Positions 22,875 through 34,278 of a stretch of DNA of 64,000 nt are shown here, one piece after another. The position numbers and the translations under genes are program-made. Every line of letters begins with the position of its first letter. Position 1 is the stretch's first letter. Source of the stretch: Nicotiana tabacum (Eukaryota; Streptophyta; Magnoliopsida; Solanales; Solanaceae); assembly GCF_000715075.1 (NCBI RefSeq), contig NC_134082.1, positions 60,103,466 to 60,167,465 of the forward strand, given 5' to 3'. The notes beneath the pieces are model-generated. The model had not been told where the DNA came from and did not search any database. It worked only from the letters and a program-made list of their open reading frames with translations.

Positions 22875-24263
22875 TTGCAACATGTACCTCGAGAACAGAT
22901 CAACGAGGCCATCGCTCTTGCCAATCTAGGTTCATCGGTTGAAGACGACGAACTCAACTCGGGGACTATCGTACAACTCATGAGATCAGTGATCGAAGAA
23001 GGCCATACCAAAATAAACTCAACTAGTTTGACCTGGGATTGGAGAAACAAGTACGTAGAGTACTTAAAGAATGAGAAGCTTCCGTCAAATCCAAAGGAGT
23101 CGAGAGCTTTGCGCACAAAGGCAATGCAATTCACTTTGTCTGAAGACGAAACGCTATTTAGAAGGATGTTCGATGGACCGTTAGCAATATGTTTGGGACA
23201 GGGAGATACTGACTACGTCCTACGAGAAGTTCACGAAGGCACTTGTAGAAATCATTCGGGTGCCGAGTCGTTGGTCCACAAAGTACTCAGAGCAGGGTAC
23301 TACTGGATCAATATGGAGAATGACTCAAAGGAGTTCATTCAAAAATACGACAAATGCCAAAGGTATGCGCCAATGATTCACCCGCCCGGAGAGCAGCTCC
23401 ATTCAGTCTTATCCCCATAGCCGTTCATGAAATGGGGAGTGGATATCGTCGGCCCTCTTCTATCGACCCTAGGTAAAGCTCAGTTTATTTTATTTCTAAC
23501 TGATTATTTTTCTAAATGGGTTGGAGCACAAGCTTTCGAGAAAGTGAGAGAAAAAGACGTCATAGACTTCATTTGGGATCACATCATATGTCAATTTGGG
23601 ATGCCCTCCGGGATCATATGTGATAATGGAAAGCAATCCATCGGCAGCAAAGTGACTAAATTTCTCGAGGATCACAAGATTAAAAGAATCCTTCGATGCC
23701 TTATCATCCCAGCGGTAACGGACAAGCTGAATCGACCAGCAAAACCATCATTCAGAACCTTAAGAAGAGATGACCGACTCCAAAGGGAAGTGGAAAGAGA
23801 TACTGCCCGAGGTTCTATGGGCATACCACACAACATCAAAATCCAGTACCGGAGCAACACCGTTCTCGTTAGTTTATGGCGCCGAAGCTCTAATCCGGTT
23901 GAAGTCGGAGAACCCAGCATCAGATTATCATATGCAATAGTGGAGTCAAATAACGAGGCCCTAGAATTGTTGGACAAAAGATGCGAAGCTGCACTCGTCC
24001 GATTGGCTGCCCAAAAATAGCGGATCGAAATGTACTACAATCGAAGAGCCAATTGTCGACATTTTAACATCGGGGACTTGGTGCTAAGAAAAGTCACCCC
24101 TAACACCCGAAATCCGAATGAAGGGAAACTAGGCCCGAACTGGGAAGGATCGTACCAGGTTCTCCAAATCATTGGAAAAGGACCCTACAAGCTCGACACG
24201 ATAAACGACGAACAACTGCTAAGCAATTGGAACATATCACACCTAAAACGATACTACTGCTAA
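22875..24263 (+). pseudogene. Tat-A integrase
   Basis: The frame 22875-23420 holds the N-terminal zinc-binding domain, with paired His in REVHEGTCRNHSGAESLVHK and the Cys pair region CQRYAPMIHPPGE (first Cys in KYDKCQR). After a TAG, 23427-24020 holds the catalytic core: WGVDIVGP (first Asp) and ICDNGKQ (second Asp). Near 23695 a 1-base shift moves the catalytic Glu segment into another frame. The C-terminal part at 24030-24263 has the conserved IGDLVLRKVTPNTRNPNEGK, GPNWEGSYQV and NWNISHLKRYY. It is not translatable as one protein. Confidence 0.87.
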
Positions 24264-25555
24264 GGTACGACCCCTTCCATTTTCATTTATATTTTAAACT
24301 AACTCTTGTAGGTTTTCGATCAGACACATCGATGGATTCCTCAACACGAAGTCTTTAGGTCTGAAAGCATGCATTGCACTCTTTTTCCCTTAGACTGGTT
24401 TTGTCCCAAATGGGTTTTCCGGCGAGGTTTTTAATGAGGCAACCATTGATCGTGTTAACTTAGAACAATTCAACAGTACCCGAGGTTTCTTTAAAATCAA
24501 CCTCGAATACTGGGGGCATTACCTCGAATACGAGGAAATTACTTTATAGCATCAGGGTCTCGATAGGAAAATTTTGTAAAGGCCAAACGGTCAAACGAAC
24601 CGTGTCCTCATAGTTTGCTCGAGCCCTGGCACATAATATGTATGCATGTATAATCAATTATAAAGAGAAGTATTTTTCCTTGACGATATCTCATGCCTTA
24701 GAATTTTTTTTCTACTTTACAATTTCATACTCTTGATCTATTATGTAAACAGGCTTAAGGGCCGATCATAACCAGCTTGGTTATTGTCGGCCGAAAAATA
24801 AACTAGATCAAAATTTTAAAACTTCGAGTTCATAAGACCTTTTAGGAAACTCTCGATTTTTATAGGCCACGGCCACCCCACTCGGGGACTGATACTTCGA
24901 GCAAGCTCTAAGTAAAATGGGAAAATAAGCCCAAGGGGCAAATCCCCAACTAAAGAGGCTATGGCCAAATTAACAAGGTTCGGAGACGTCCAAATTCCCT
25001 AACAAAACAGGCCTTCGAATTCTTTCATAAACCCATTAAATGGACTACCCCTGCCAAAATCATAAAAGGCTTCGATAATATCAAGTCTCAAAAACTCTAA
25101 TGAGTATGAAATTATTCGAACTCTCGAATAGTTCCTTATTTCATGCTAAGGCATTACAAGTTTTGCAAATACAAATGATAAAAAAAATATTCAACCCGAA
25201 AAGGGGAGAAAGCCATAAACAATCTTTCTGCAAAGGCCATGTCGGCCTAATACAAGAGCCTAAGGGCTGTTTTTGCATTGAGTTCGACTAACCTCTCTCA
25301 AATAAAAAACCTAAGGGTTACCTTACTTCGAGTTCCAGCAAGCACTCATTCGATCGTAAAGGCTATACTAGTTCGGTTTTAATCGGATTGTCTAAACCTC
25401 AGACCTCAGAATACAATCTCATAATTTTATAAGGCAGAAAGGAAGAAAAGTTTTATATATTCATCAAAATATTTTACAAGGGCAACACGACCCCATTAAA
25501 GTTCTTTACAAGGGTTGAAAGGCCTCAACAGAAATACAAAAAACTACTAAAAATC
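24264..25555 (+). other. Tat-A 3' non-coding spacer
   Basis: No coding frame is supported. The sequence contains short direct repeats of the type ACCTCGAATAC near 24504 and 24522. Spacers here are usual in Tat-lineage elements and evolve quickly. The small plus-strand frame at 25100-25291 is not convincing. Confidence 0.55.
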
Positions 25556-28305
25556 CTAAGTAGCTTGGTCTTCGTCGGAGGTAGCATTGCCATTTTCAGG
25601 ATCTTCCCATCTTCAGATCCGTCTTAGCTCTCGGAGTCTTCCTCACGGAAGGCCAGTTTCCGAGCTCTGGTCTCTCTGCTTCGGCATTCTCGAGCTTGAC
25701 CCCAATATTGAAACCCTGAGCTTGAACTTCCTCGAGGGCTTCCCTTCGAGCTTGCCACTTCACGTGATCTACCATGCTCCTGGCTTATGCCAGGGTGGCC
25801 TCGCCGTTGACCTTGTATTGGGTCGCATTAGCTTGGGCCTTGGCGTTAGCCACTGCCACCTAAGATTTGGCCGCTTCGAGCTCCACGACCAGATTCTCCT
25901 TAGCAGAAACTGCTGAAACCAATTAGGACGAGATCCTCGACTTTCTTGGCCTGCACCAAGATTTCCTCCTTCATACCTCAGAGTTGGTTCTCAGCCAAGG
26001 CCAGTTAGGCCCGAGCAGTCTCCTTTTCTGAGGACAAACAGTCCATTTTATCTTTCCATCATTCGACCTAGTTTTCAGTGCATCTACTTCTTCACGAAGT
26101 TGCCTGATAACATCAAGCTTTTTTTGGACCGTGGGTTCGAACCATTAGCTACCATGCCCGAGTCGCCATCACTAACTTCAAATATTCTTCTTACTTGCTC
26201 GACCAAATCGGTATGTTCTTTCTGAGCCGTTTTTAGCTCAACACGGAGGCCTTTAGCTTCCCCTTCTCTTTGCTCACTAAGAAGCTTGAAGGCATCCTTT
26301 TCCTCAATAAACCCTCGGATCTCGGCCTCATAGTAGCTCAATTCCCCTCAGAATCGGAGAAAAACCTCATGATGAGCACCGAAGCCTACAAACATAAAAA
26401 GGAAAGTTATGCAAAGGGAGGAAAAACTAAGTATGAAAATTGATGGGGAAATTAGGGATTACCCGGTTCAGAGCCGTTGGGCTTTGTTGAAAAGACAAGA
26501 CGCTCCCACCTCGTCCATCTGGGCCTAGTCTTCTTCCGTGACCAAACATCGAAGGTAGCTATCCACCCCTACGAGGGAAACAAGAACCCGGTCATCCTCC
26601 AGGACCGTGATAATGATCGATCTATTGCACCTGGGATCGACACTGGTGGCCAAAAACTAAGTGGTCAGTTTAAAACTCACGATAGCCTCTCCCAAGATCT
26701 TCTTCTAGACCTCCAAGTCACTCTGACCGGTGACATCTTCTACACCAACAAAATAGTCACGAAAATGATCTTCCTCTCTATGGGCTCCTTCCCCGTGGCA
26801 AGTCTTCACGGCCTGAGCGTGGCGTATCATCGACTCGAAAAATGAAGGAAACATGGGAGGGGGGGGGGGGGGGGATCCCCGATCTCTATTGCCCCAAGAG
26901 GGTCTTTTGAGGCACCGCCTCCATCTTGGGGGGCCTCGGATATAGTTTCTATACCGACATCCGCTGCCTCTTCGATAGCCCTCTCACCTCGAGGGGAAGC
27001 GACTTCAGCCCTTTCTGGCTCGGGGACTTCGGTTGAGTTTTCCCCCTCAGGTTTGTCAGGTCGGGGCAGAGCGGCTTCAGCTCCCACCGATTCAGAGATT
27101 TTCTGAGTATTAGTGCAAGTTCGCACATGGGCCACTAGCCTAGAGTCTTCTTCTTCCTCTTCCCTTTCAGGCTCATCCCTTAGCCGAATAACTGACTCTA
27201 AAGTTAGAGGGATGAATTCCCCATAGGCTTACAGGGCCTCCTAGCTGGTCTTTCTTTTCCGGGCTTGGAGAGCTCGGGGCCTCTTTTCGTTTCTTCTCTT
27301 TGGCCTGCTTCAGGGCATATGATGAGAGGACTACCTCTTCTTTAGCAGATGAGGGCCTCATTGCTACATCTTTCCTGAGGCCTACAAAAGGAAAATGACG
27401 AGTAAGCTCAATGCAAAGCCCGAATGGAAACCGTACTAAGAAAAGAAGATTACTATGGTTACGAGCCTCCCATTGACCCTTTAATAACTCCATCCAGGCA
27501 TGCTCAAAGTAAGATTTCTACGATACTAAGCCCTCGACCCATTGCCTGAGATCGGGGATTACTTCTAGCACATGGGCCACAACTGCAACACACAAGAGGA
27601 AAGGAGATGAGAAGCAAAACATCAAAGTTAGGTATTCAAGGCAAAGCAACACTTACGATTCATGTTCCATTTTTCAAGAAACGGCATGTCTTCGGCAGGG
27701 ATTAGGTCCAAAGTCTTTATTTGGGAAAATCGGCCCATCCAACCTCGGTCTCGGGTCTTGTCTATGCTCGAGAAGAATGGTGGCTCGGTGGCTCGGTGGT
27801 AAAGCTTGATCAGTCCTCCTCGATAAACCCGAGGACTATAAAGACATATAAGGTAATCAAAGGTGAAAGGATGGCCCTCAATTTTGCTTACACAAAATCA
27901 GAGGAGGATCACGATCCTCCAGAATGATGGATGGATTTGGCCAAGAGTGACATCGTACCTCTTGCAAAAGGCGACGATGATAGGGTCTAAGGAGCGCATC
28001 GTGAAGGGGTAAGTATTGACACTTAGATACCCTTCCACATAAGTGGTGATAGATTCCTCGAGTGTAGGAACTACCACATCTTTGGCTACCCAGTTGCACT
28101 CCTTTTTCACCTTCTTGAGGATGTCTTTGGTGATCGTACATACGACCCGGTGTCGAGGGTGTATTCTCTACCTTAAAATCGACAGCAGTGGGGCACTTTG
28201 TCGGAATGAAGTCCTCTAGGGGAGGTTCCACCGCGGCTCCGTCGTCGTCGGGCCTTGATGAAGAAGTGGTTTCCTTATATGGAACAGTTATAAAGTCTTA
28301 GACAT
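25556..28305 (-). pseudogene. Tat-A antisense additional ORF (putative gypsy-type transposon protein with coiled coil), decayed and probably intron-containing
   Basis: Read on the minus strand, a plausible start is ATG at 28305, with a stop five codons on. Then come EPPLEDFIPTKCPTAVDFK, TLEESITTYVEGYLSVNTYP and DPIIVAFCKRYDVTLGQIHP followed by SFWRIVILL, which I recognise as the 'putative gypsy type transposon' domain (PF04195-like). Downstream pieces are basic KQAKEKKRKEAPSSPSPEKK (27173-27493), an acidic/proline region (26827-27135) and a coiled coil rich in Glu/Lys/Leu (26084-26341). The end is an acidic NGNATSDEDQAT before TAG at 25556-25558. Pieces lie in different frames, so introns plus mutations are likely. 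Function is unknown. Confidence 0.7.
26861..26876. repeat. Poly-G run inside the antisense ORF
   Basis: A near-unbroken G run (C on the coding minus strand, encoding a proline run) lies within the acidic/proline segment. It is a likely slippage site and could be miscounted in an assembly. Confidence 0.7.
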
Positions 28306-28469
28306 TTTATGAGTGGAGAAGAAACAGAGGAAAGTCGCTTGGTATTTTTCGATGAAACAAGTAAAGAAACTCAGAGATATAAAAATGCAAAGCTTTGAGG
28401 AAGGCAAAAGATTTTGAAGATTAGAGTGAAGAAGATTTGTAAGTAAAGTTTGAAAAAAGAAGAAAGATA

Positions 28470-28477
28470 TATTTATA
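28470..28477 (-). promoter_or_regulatory. Candidate TATA box for the Tat-A antisense ORF
   Basis: The minus strand reads CCTATAAATATATC here, about 165 bp before the candidate ATG at 28305 and about 190 bp inside the 3' LTR edge. It is followed by a pyrimidine-rich TTCTTCTTTTTTC leader. Tat-B has the same arrangement (30541-30548), which raises confidence that it is a real internal promoter. Confidence 0.6.
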
Positions 28478-28668
28478 GGTTGAAGACGACGGTTCAGAAC
28501 TGGTAGTGACCGACCATCGACTGACATGCATTAAATGTCTAGAAAATTGTACCGACGGGACGTTTTTATCACCTTTGCCGCTTACGTCACTTCATGATAA
28601 ACCAAGGGTAAGTTCGAATGCTCAATTGTTTCTTGTCGTTATACTCCAAAAAGCGAGGGGACTATATC

Positions 28669-29314
28669 TATATACGGTCAAAATCAGGCTTGCCTACTCT
28701 TGTATGGCTAATCAAAACTGGGGTGGCAGACCAAGGTTTAGCCTCGCGTTGTATCGGACCATGGCACGGAGATGGATTGCTAAGCTCATGAATCAATGAC
28801 CGATTAAGACCGAGACCAGTCGTGATCGAGAATGAAGCAGGATAGAAATCGAGCGAGATCGAAGAGAGCCTGCTAAGTCGAATAATAGAAAGCCGAGATA
28901 TCGGTGATCGGGCAAGGATCGTGGCGGAACTGTCGACACGTATCAAGTCAAGGCGGATTATTTAGCCAATCATGAGATTTCCTTCTATATTTGGATTAAT
29001 GGTACCATAAGTAGAATTCCTCTACTATATAAAGGGGGTTATAATCATTTTGTAACCATCATATTGGCGCATAATAAAGCAATACATTATATTTTCTCTC
29101 TTAAGCTCTATTATTCAGTTCTTACTTTTCATTAGCATATTCGATTGGTTCGAGGGCGATGTAGCTCGAGGGCCATAACTGTTCATTACATTGGTTTGCT
29201 TTGTTTCCATTTACAGTTAATTTCTAATATATTCCTCAGTTTGTGCCAAGTAAAATTATGTATCCTTAAAATTGCAGTATAAATTCAATTGTTATCCAAT
29301 TTTAAGGGTAAACA
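28669..29314 (+). mobile_element. Tat-A 3' LTR
   Basis: 646 bp, nearly the same as 17844-18495, ending GGGTAAACA directly before CATGA (target duplication). The preceding AAAAGCGAGGGGA (about 28648-28660) is the polypurine tract. Confidence 0.9.
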
Positions 29315-29319
29315 CATGA

Positions 29320-29830
29320 TGTCGCCAATGAAGAATCAGACCAATTATTTCTTTAGGCCAGTGACATCATGGTATCATCAAACATTGTGTTTAACTTATT
29401 TTCCAAAACAGTAAATATAAATGCCAAATTGCTAGTATTTTTTTATTTTTTAAAATTCGTAGGAGTGCTCATTCACTCATCTATCAATATGGATCTTGTT
29501 TTATTGTCATTTTAACTCATGAATTTAACTTATTTATCGATTATATTAAATGTGTGGCACTTGAAGATTTCCTGATTGTATGAGTTTAAGTTTTTTATAC
29601 TGACGGTGTAAAAGATATTTATACAAATATGTTACCTATAGTAATCCAACAAAGATAACAACTGGCATGCTATCACAGGTTTATTTATATGCTAATAATA
29701 TAACAAATATTTATACTATCAATGTAAATTAACTTTGATCTATTTACCTAAGTCGACTTCAATTATGCATTTATTTAAACACTTAGTAGTTTTTAATCTT
29801 GCTCTTGGGTATACGCCACCAACTTATTTT
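29320..29830. other. Intergenic spacer between the two Tat elements
   Basis: About 0.5 kb of AT-rich sequence; no gene, RNA or element ends seen. Confidence 0.55.
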
Positions 29831-29835
29831 ATCAT

Positions 29836-30254
29836 TGTTTGACTCAAAATATGTTAAACCCTTTCTAAGAAAATCAATCAAAAAAGATGAAGTGATAAAT
29901 CGTAGTCGAAAATAATAAACCCTAGGATAATTCTGGTAGATGGAATGACAATAATAGAAAAGGAGAGAGACCAGTAGAGAAATAAAGATTAGAGAGATAG
30001 AGAGAGAATCAGCTTGTATATTATTCACTCTCTCTCTCTCGATTACAAGGCTTGAGTCCCTCTTATATAATGGAGGATTTTTACTTAATCACTAGAACGA
30101 CAAATTAAGAAGTACCTACTACAACAAAGCCTGACGATGACGCGAGGACGTCTCTCCTTTTACCCCTAGGTTGTACCCCTGTATCGACTCGTAGGTACCT
30201 GGTAGTTGGTCGTGTTAACCTTGAGATGTGATCGATCAAATTCGAACCCATACA
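29836..30254 (-). mobile_element. Tat-B 3' LTR
   Basis: 419 bp, matching 39940-40352. On the plus strand it runs from TGTTTGACTC to CCCATACA and includes a (CT)n tract (30029-30041) and GAGAGATAGAGAGAG. The following plus-strand TCCCTCCGCTC (30259-30269) is the polypurine tract read from the other strand. Confidence 0.9.
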
Positions 30255-30540
30255 GTTAGTCCCTCCGCTCATCGAGGTCACAGCGAAATGCGTCCTTGAT
30301 GGGAGGAATTAATTCCTCCTTTAAGGAGAATTTGGCTCGTCGAAATGCTACGACGTAGTCAATAGGAGACAACAATCATATTTGTCGGAACGTTAAAGCG
30401 AACACTCCACCCGGGGTGACGTTAGCGTTCGCATGCATCATCATTATGCGTATTTTTGAGGTGGAAAAGCTGACGGTTTGGAGCTTGGTTTCCCGTGCTG
30501 ATTTGACACCTCCCACTTCGATTCCGGCGCCACCCAACCC

Positions 30541-30548
30541 TATAAATA
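30541..30548 (+). promoter_or_regulatory. TATA box of the Tat-B additional ORF
   Basis: CCCTATAAATAGGTG is a strong plant TATA box. A pyrimidine-rich leader (TTCTTCACTTTCATTC region) and ATG at 30702 follow, about 155 bp downstream. It drives the strand opposite to gag-pol. Confidence 0.68.
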
Positions 30549-30701
30549 GGTGAAGGGTTCAATTTCATTGAAGAACTTTTAGCCATTCTTGAGAATTCTC
30601 CAGTCCTCCTCTTCTAATTTCACATTTCTTCACTTTCATTCTTGACCAGAGATTTTTCTTCTTCTTCATTCCATTTTGTGCGACTTTCTTCAAACAAAAT
30701 C

Positions 30702-32852
30702 ATGCCGAGATCTCGTCGTACTAGCGAAGGGGTACCTGAGGTTGCTCCGTTGAACGCAACACCCTTCTCCGATGGCGGAGAGGTGGAGATGGAAGAGGGT
30801 GACAGTCCTTCTACTGTGGAGGCATTACTACCGAGGCATCCCTTGTCTCGGAGTGATTTCCTCAAGGACCCGCCACTACTCCGACCCCCGTACTTTCTGA
30901 GATGAATAAGTCTCACCTTGATGCCCTCCGCATAAAGTATGGTATTCCTGCCCACATACACATAGAGATGGAGTTGGTGGAGGGAGATTACGTTGATGTT
31001 CACAGGCCTGAGTACTGTGCCTTCTACGAATACCCATTCATGATCGGCTACACCCTTTCTCTCTTTCGATCGGCCAAACTCGTAAGTGTTGTAGTTCATT
31101 AGATTCCTCGTCACCCGTGATTATTGCAACTTTCTAATCTTTTGTATTGTAGCGATGTCTCGTCCGCCCCAACCCGTTATCGGACTCAGGTACTAGGTCG
31201 CCGGCCTGCTGCCCTACGCGGAGGAGACTCGAACTTGGTCTGCCTTCGTACAATGTTACGACCCTAAAGTTTCCTCAGGTAAACTTCTGATTTTTGCCTC
31301 GCCGGTCATGCAATCTCGCTTAACCGTATGATTTTGTGAAAACAGGTCGGGGGGCTTCTAGGAGGATGGCGCCAGTCCCTGCTTTTATGTGACCCACTAC
31401 TACCGTGGACGCTCGAGATATTTTGTGCGAGTCTGTACGGGAGGGTCGTCCTTTACTTTCTCAACATGGGGCCACATCCGTAGCCACGACTATGAGAGAG
31501 ACGACCTCATTATCACCGGCCCCACATCCCATCGACGAATCTTCTGATGGCGACGAGCTATTGGAAAGAAAAAGAAGAAGATTGGAGCTGGGAAAATGTG
31601 TGGCCACTGAAGCTGATGGAAGTGGAGCGTCTCGGATGGCCTCGTTGCCCTGTTTATGGTTGACGCCATTCTATTAGGGAGATCAGCCCATGAGGAGAGA
31701 GTCGACCCAAGGGCCAGTTCGGTGCGTTTTGCTGAAGGGGGTGCACCGTCCAATGTTAGGGGGCCTCGTATAAAAGAGGATAGATCAGGTTCAAATATCG
31801 CTCCCGAGGACGTTAATGAATTTCTGGGTGGCTATACCGGTATGGAAGTGAGGACGGAGGGGTTCGACCATTACATCACGATTCCAAGGGGTTGCAACTT
31901 TCTGCTGAATAGCGAGCAGGTTGCATCGGCATGAGAATGAGACACTTGGGACGATGAGTGATGCGGAGCTGTCTCGGAAGGTTGCTGGTATGGATTTACA
32001 AGTAGACTCCTTTTTTCTTTTCTCTATGTCGCGGGGGTGGTATGGAAATGGCGTGTTTTTTCTAACTCTGTTTTTTTCCTTTGTTAGACCCTCGTCTTGG
32101 AGGTGGAGAGAGATCATCGTGAACGAAAGAGGACGGACCTCTACAAAAAGATGTCGACGAAGTATCAGCAGTACCGTGCTAAGCACCTGGTGATGTCCGA
32201 TATCTACCACCAGGATCCCGAGTTCTAGGTGTTCCGCAAGGGACTTAAGCAGCGGGAGGTCCAATTGGAACGCAGGATCGAAGACCTGAAGGAGAGGGAC
32301 GAGGAGCTAGTGAGGGCTATCGCTCGAAACAACGAATTGGAGGCCCTTCTTAAGGCGAGGGAGGATGAACTCGAACTGAGCCAAGGGGTGATGGCGGAGA
32401 ATGCCGACCTGCAGCTGAAGGTAGCTGGTTTGAATGCCGAGCTGAGTGCCAAGATGGTAGAAATTGACGGGCTTAAGGGCGAGTTAAATGCTAATGCCGA
32501 TAAATTGGATGCGTTGCAGAGGCAAGTGGCTTCACCAAGGTCAAAGGGAGTAGATCATCGTTCTCGGCCCTCCACATCTCGTCCTCCAACTGGTCAGGGC
32601 TCGCCTCGTTGCAGATATGAGATATGGGTCTATGCGGAGACTCGGCTCGATATATACAGAGCTTTTCATGCCGAGGTCCAGGCGACGGAGGCGGAGGTTC
32701 AGGCGGTGCATGCTGAGGCTCGTACAACTCGCGAGTCATGTAGGTACTACCCTAACACTCCTGATGGGGAGGGTGCTACCCCTGAGGACGTTAATCGCCT
32801 TGACTCGGATTCGTGGTATGAAGATGCCTATCTTGCTGTAGATGACGAGTAG
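30702..32852 (+). pseudogene. Tat-B additional ORF opposite to gag-pol: mobile-element protein with coiled coil, multi-exon, decayed
   Basis: It starts MPRSRRTSEGVPEVAPLNA at 30702. A frameshift near 30870 leads into NKSHLDALRIKYGIP and YEYPFMIGYTLSLF (30902-31081), which resembles the N-terminal 'putative gypsy type transposon' region. A good intron follows (GTAAGT at 31082 to TGTAG before 31153), with another possible one at about 31279-31346 (GTAAAC to AACAG). Later parts are EDVNEFLGGYTGMEV (about 31804-31848), LEVERDHRERKRTDLYKKM (32095-32151) after a TTTGTTAG acceptor, and a long coiled coil with Glu/Leu/Lys repeats at 32229-32520. The tail is acidic, SWYEDAYLAVDDE, ending at 32852. Stops at about 31934 and 32226 break it. 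Product function is unknown. Confidence 0.7.
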
Positions 32853-33054
32853 TTTCAGTTTGTATATTTTTGTTTGGGCATTTTTTGGAAGTGGGTTGTA
32901 CTAAGGCCCGTCCGTTGGGACGAATGTAAATAATATTTTTGTTATAATATAAACTTTTGCTTTTGTCACTTTGTCTATTCGTTGCTTTTCCTTTTTTGGA
33001 TTATTGCATGACACCTAGTCTCCGTAGGGGTGTTGTTTTAATTATTGTTAAAAA

Positions 33055-33940
33055 GATCTCGTCGTGGTTCGAATGAGGTCGAACTGGTGTCGATGGCCTT
33101 GGCCATTGGGATATTGCTTCAACTGTCATTGAAGTAGTATCCCGTTATGGTTTGAACGAGGTCGAACTAATGTCGATGGCCCTGGCCATTATGATGTTGC
33201 TTCGACTGTCATCGAAGTAGTATTCCGTCGTAGTTCGAACGAGGTCGAGCTAATGTCGATGGCCTTGGCCATTAGGATGTTGCTTCGACTGTCGTCGAGC
33301 AGTATCCCGATGTGGTTCGAATGAGGTCGAACTAATGTCGATGGCCTTGGCCATTAGGATATTGCTTCGACTGTCGTCAAAGTAGTATCCCGATGTGGTT
33401 CGAACGAGGTCGAACTAATGTTGATGGCCTTGGCCATTAGGATGTTACTTTGACTGTCATCGAAGTATCCCGTCGTGGTTCGAACGAGATCGAACTAATG
33501 TCGATGGCCTTGGCCATTAGGATGTTGCTTCGACTGTTGTCGAAGTAGTATCCCGTCGTGGTTCGAATGAGGTCGAACTAATATCGATGGCCTTGTCCAT
33601 TAGGATGTTGTTTCGATTGTCGTCGAAGTAGTATCCCGATGTGGTTCGAACGAGGTCGAACTAATGTCGATGGTCTTGGCCATTATGATGTTGCTTCGAC
33701 TGTCGTCGAAGTAGTATTCCATCGTAGTTCGAACGAGGTCGAACTAATGTCGATGGCCTTGGCCATTAGGATGTTGCTTCGACTGTCGTCGAGCAGTATC
33801 CCGATGTGGTTCGAATGAGGTCGAACTAATGTCGATGGCCTTGGCCATTAGGATATTGCTTCGACTGTCGTCGTAGTAGTATCACGTCGTGGTTTGAACG
33901 AGGTCGAACTAATGTCGATGGCCTTGGCCATTAGGTTATT
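33055..33940 (-). repeat. Minisatellite array, about 83-bp unit, 11 copies
   Basis: The phrase GAGGTCGAAC (with variants) recurs at 33075, 33158, 33241, 33323, 33406, 33486, 33569, 33652, 33735, 33817 and 33900, that is every 80-83 bp. Each unit also carries ATGGCCTTGGCCATTA, a near-perfect palindrome, and TTCGACTGTCGTCGAA-like sequence. It lies between the additional ORF and the integrase end, in the variable 3' region of Tat-B. Tandem arrays in this position are known for Tat-lineage elements. Confidence 0.92.
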
Positions 33941-33949
33941 TGTGTTTAA

Positions 33950-34110
33950 TATAATGGAGATTGGATTCCGTTCATACAATGGAGAATTCTGTTTAAACAG
34001 TGGAGATTGACTTCCGTTCATACAATGGATAATTCAGTTTAAACAGTGGAGATTGACTTCCATTCATATAATGGAGAATTCTGTTTATACAATGGAGATT
34101 GACTTGTGTA
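33950..34110 (-). repeat. Second tandem array, about 46-bp unit, about 3.5 copies
   Basis: Units combine TGGAGATTGACTTCCGTTCA, TACAATGGAGAATTCTG and TTTAAACAG. It directly follows the 83-bp array and is unrelated to it in sequence. Confidence 0.8.
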
Positions 34111-34278
34111 GTCCCTTCATTACTTCGGCCTAGAGATCGTGTCGACGGGCCGAGGTGATGAACTGCGCTTTGATCCACAGGGTATTTCCTTCGCCGCCTC
34201 GTTAAAAACCTCCCCGAGAAAACCCGATTGGGACAAAACTCGAGTGAGGGAAAAAGAGTACGACTTAGGTGATACCTT

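Larger units (their letters stand above)
17844..29314 (+). mobile_element. Tat-A: full-length decayed Tat-lineage Ty3/gypsy retrotransposon
   Basis: About 11.5 kb with two similar LTRs, a primer-binding site, ordered gag-protease-RT-RNase H-integrase remnants on the plus strand, an opposite-strand additional gene, and a perfect 5-bp target duplication CATGA (17839-17843 and 29315-29319). Two RNase H-like regions before integrase and the antisense gene place it in the Tat lineage (Ogre/Retand-like relatives). Every major domain has nonsense codons or frameshifts, so it is non-autonomous now. Confidence 0.92.

Noticed and set aside
33055..33940. Possible CRISPR-like array (regular 83-bp period)
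   Set aside because: The whole 83-bp period is repeated, with no spacer-like variation; it is a minisatellite in a retrotransposon.
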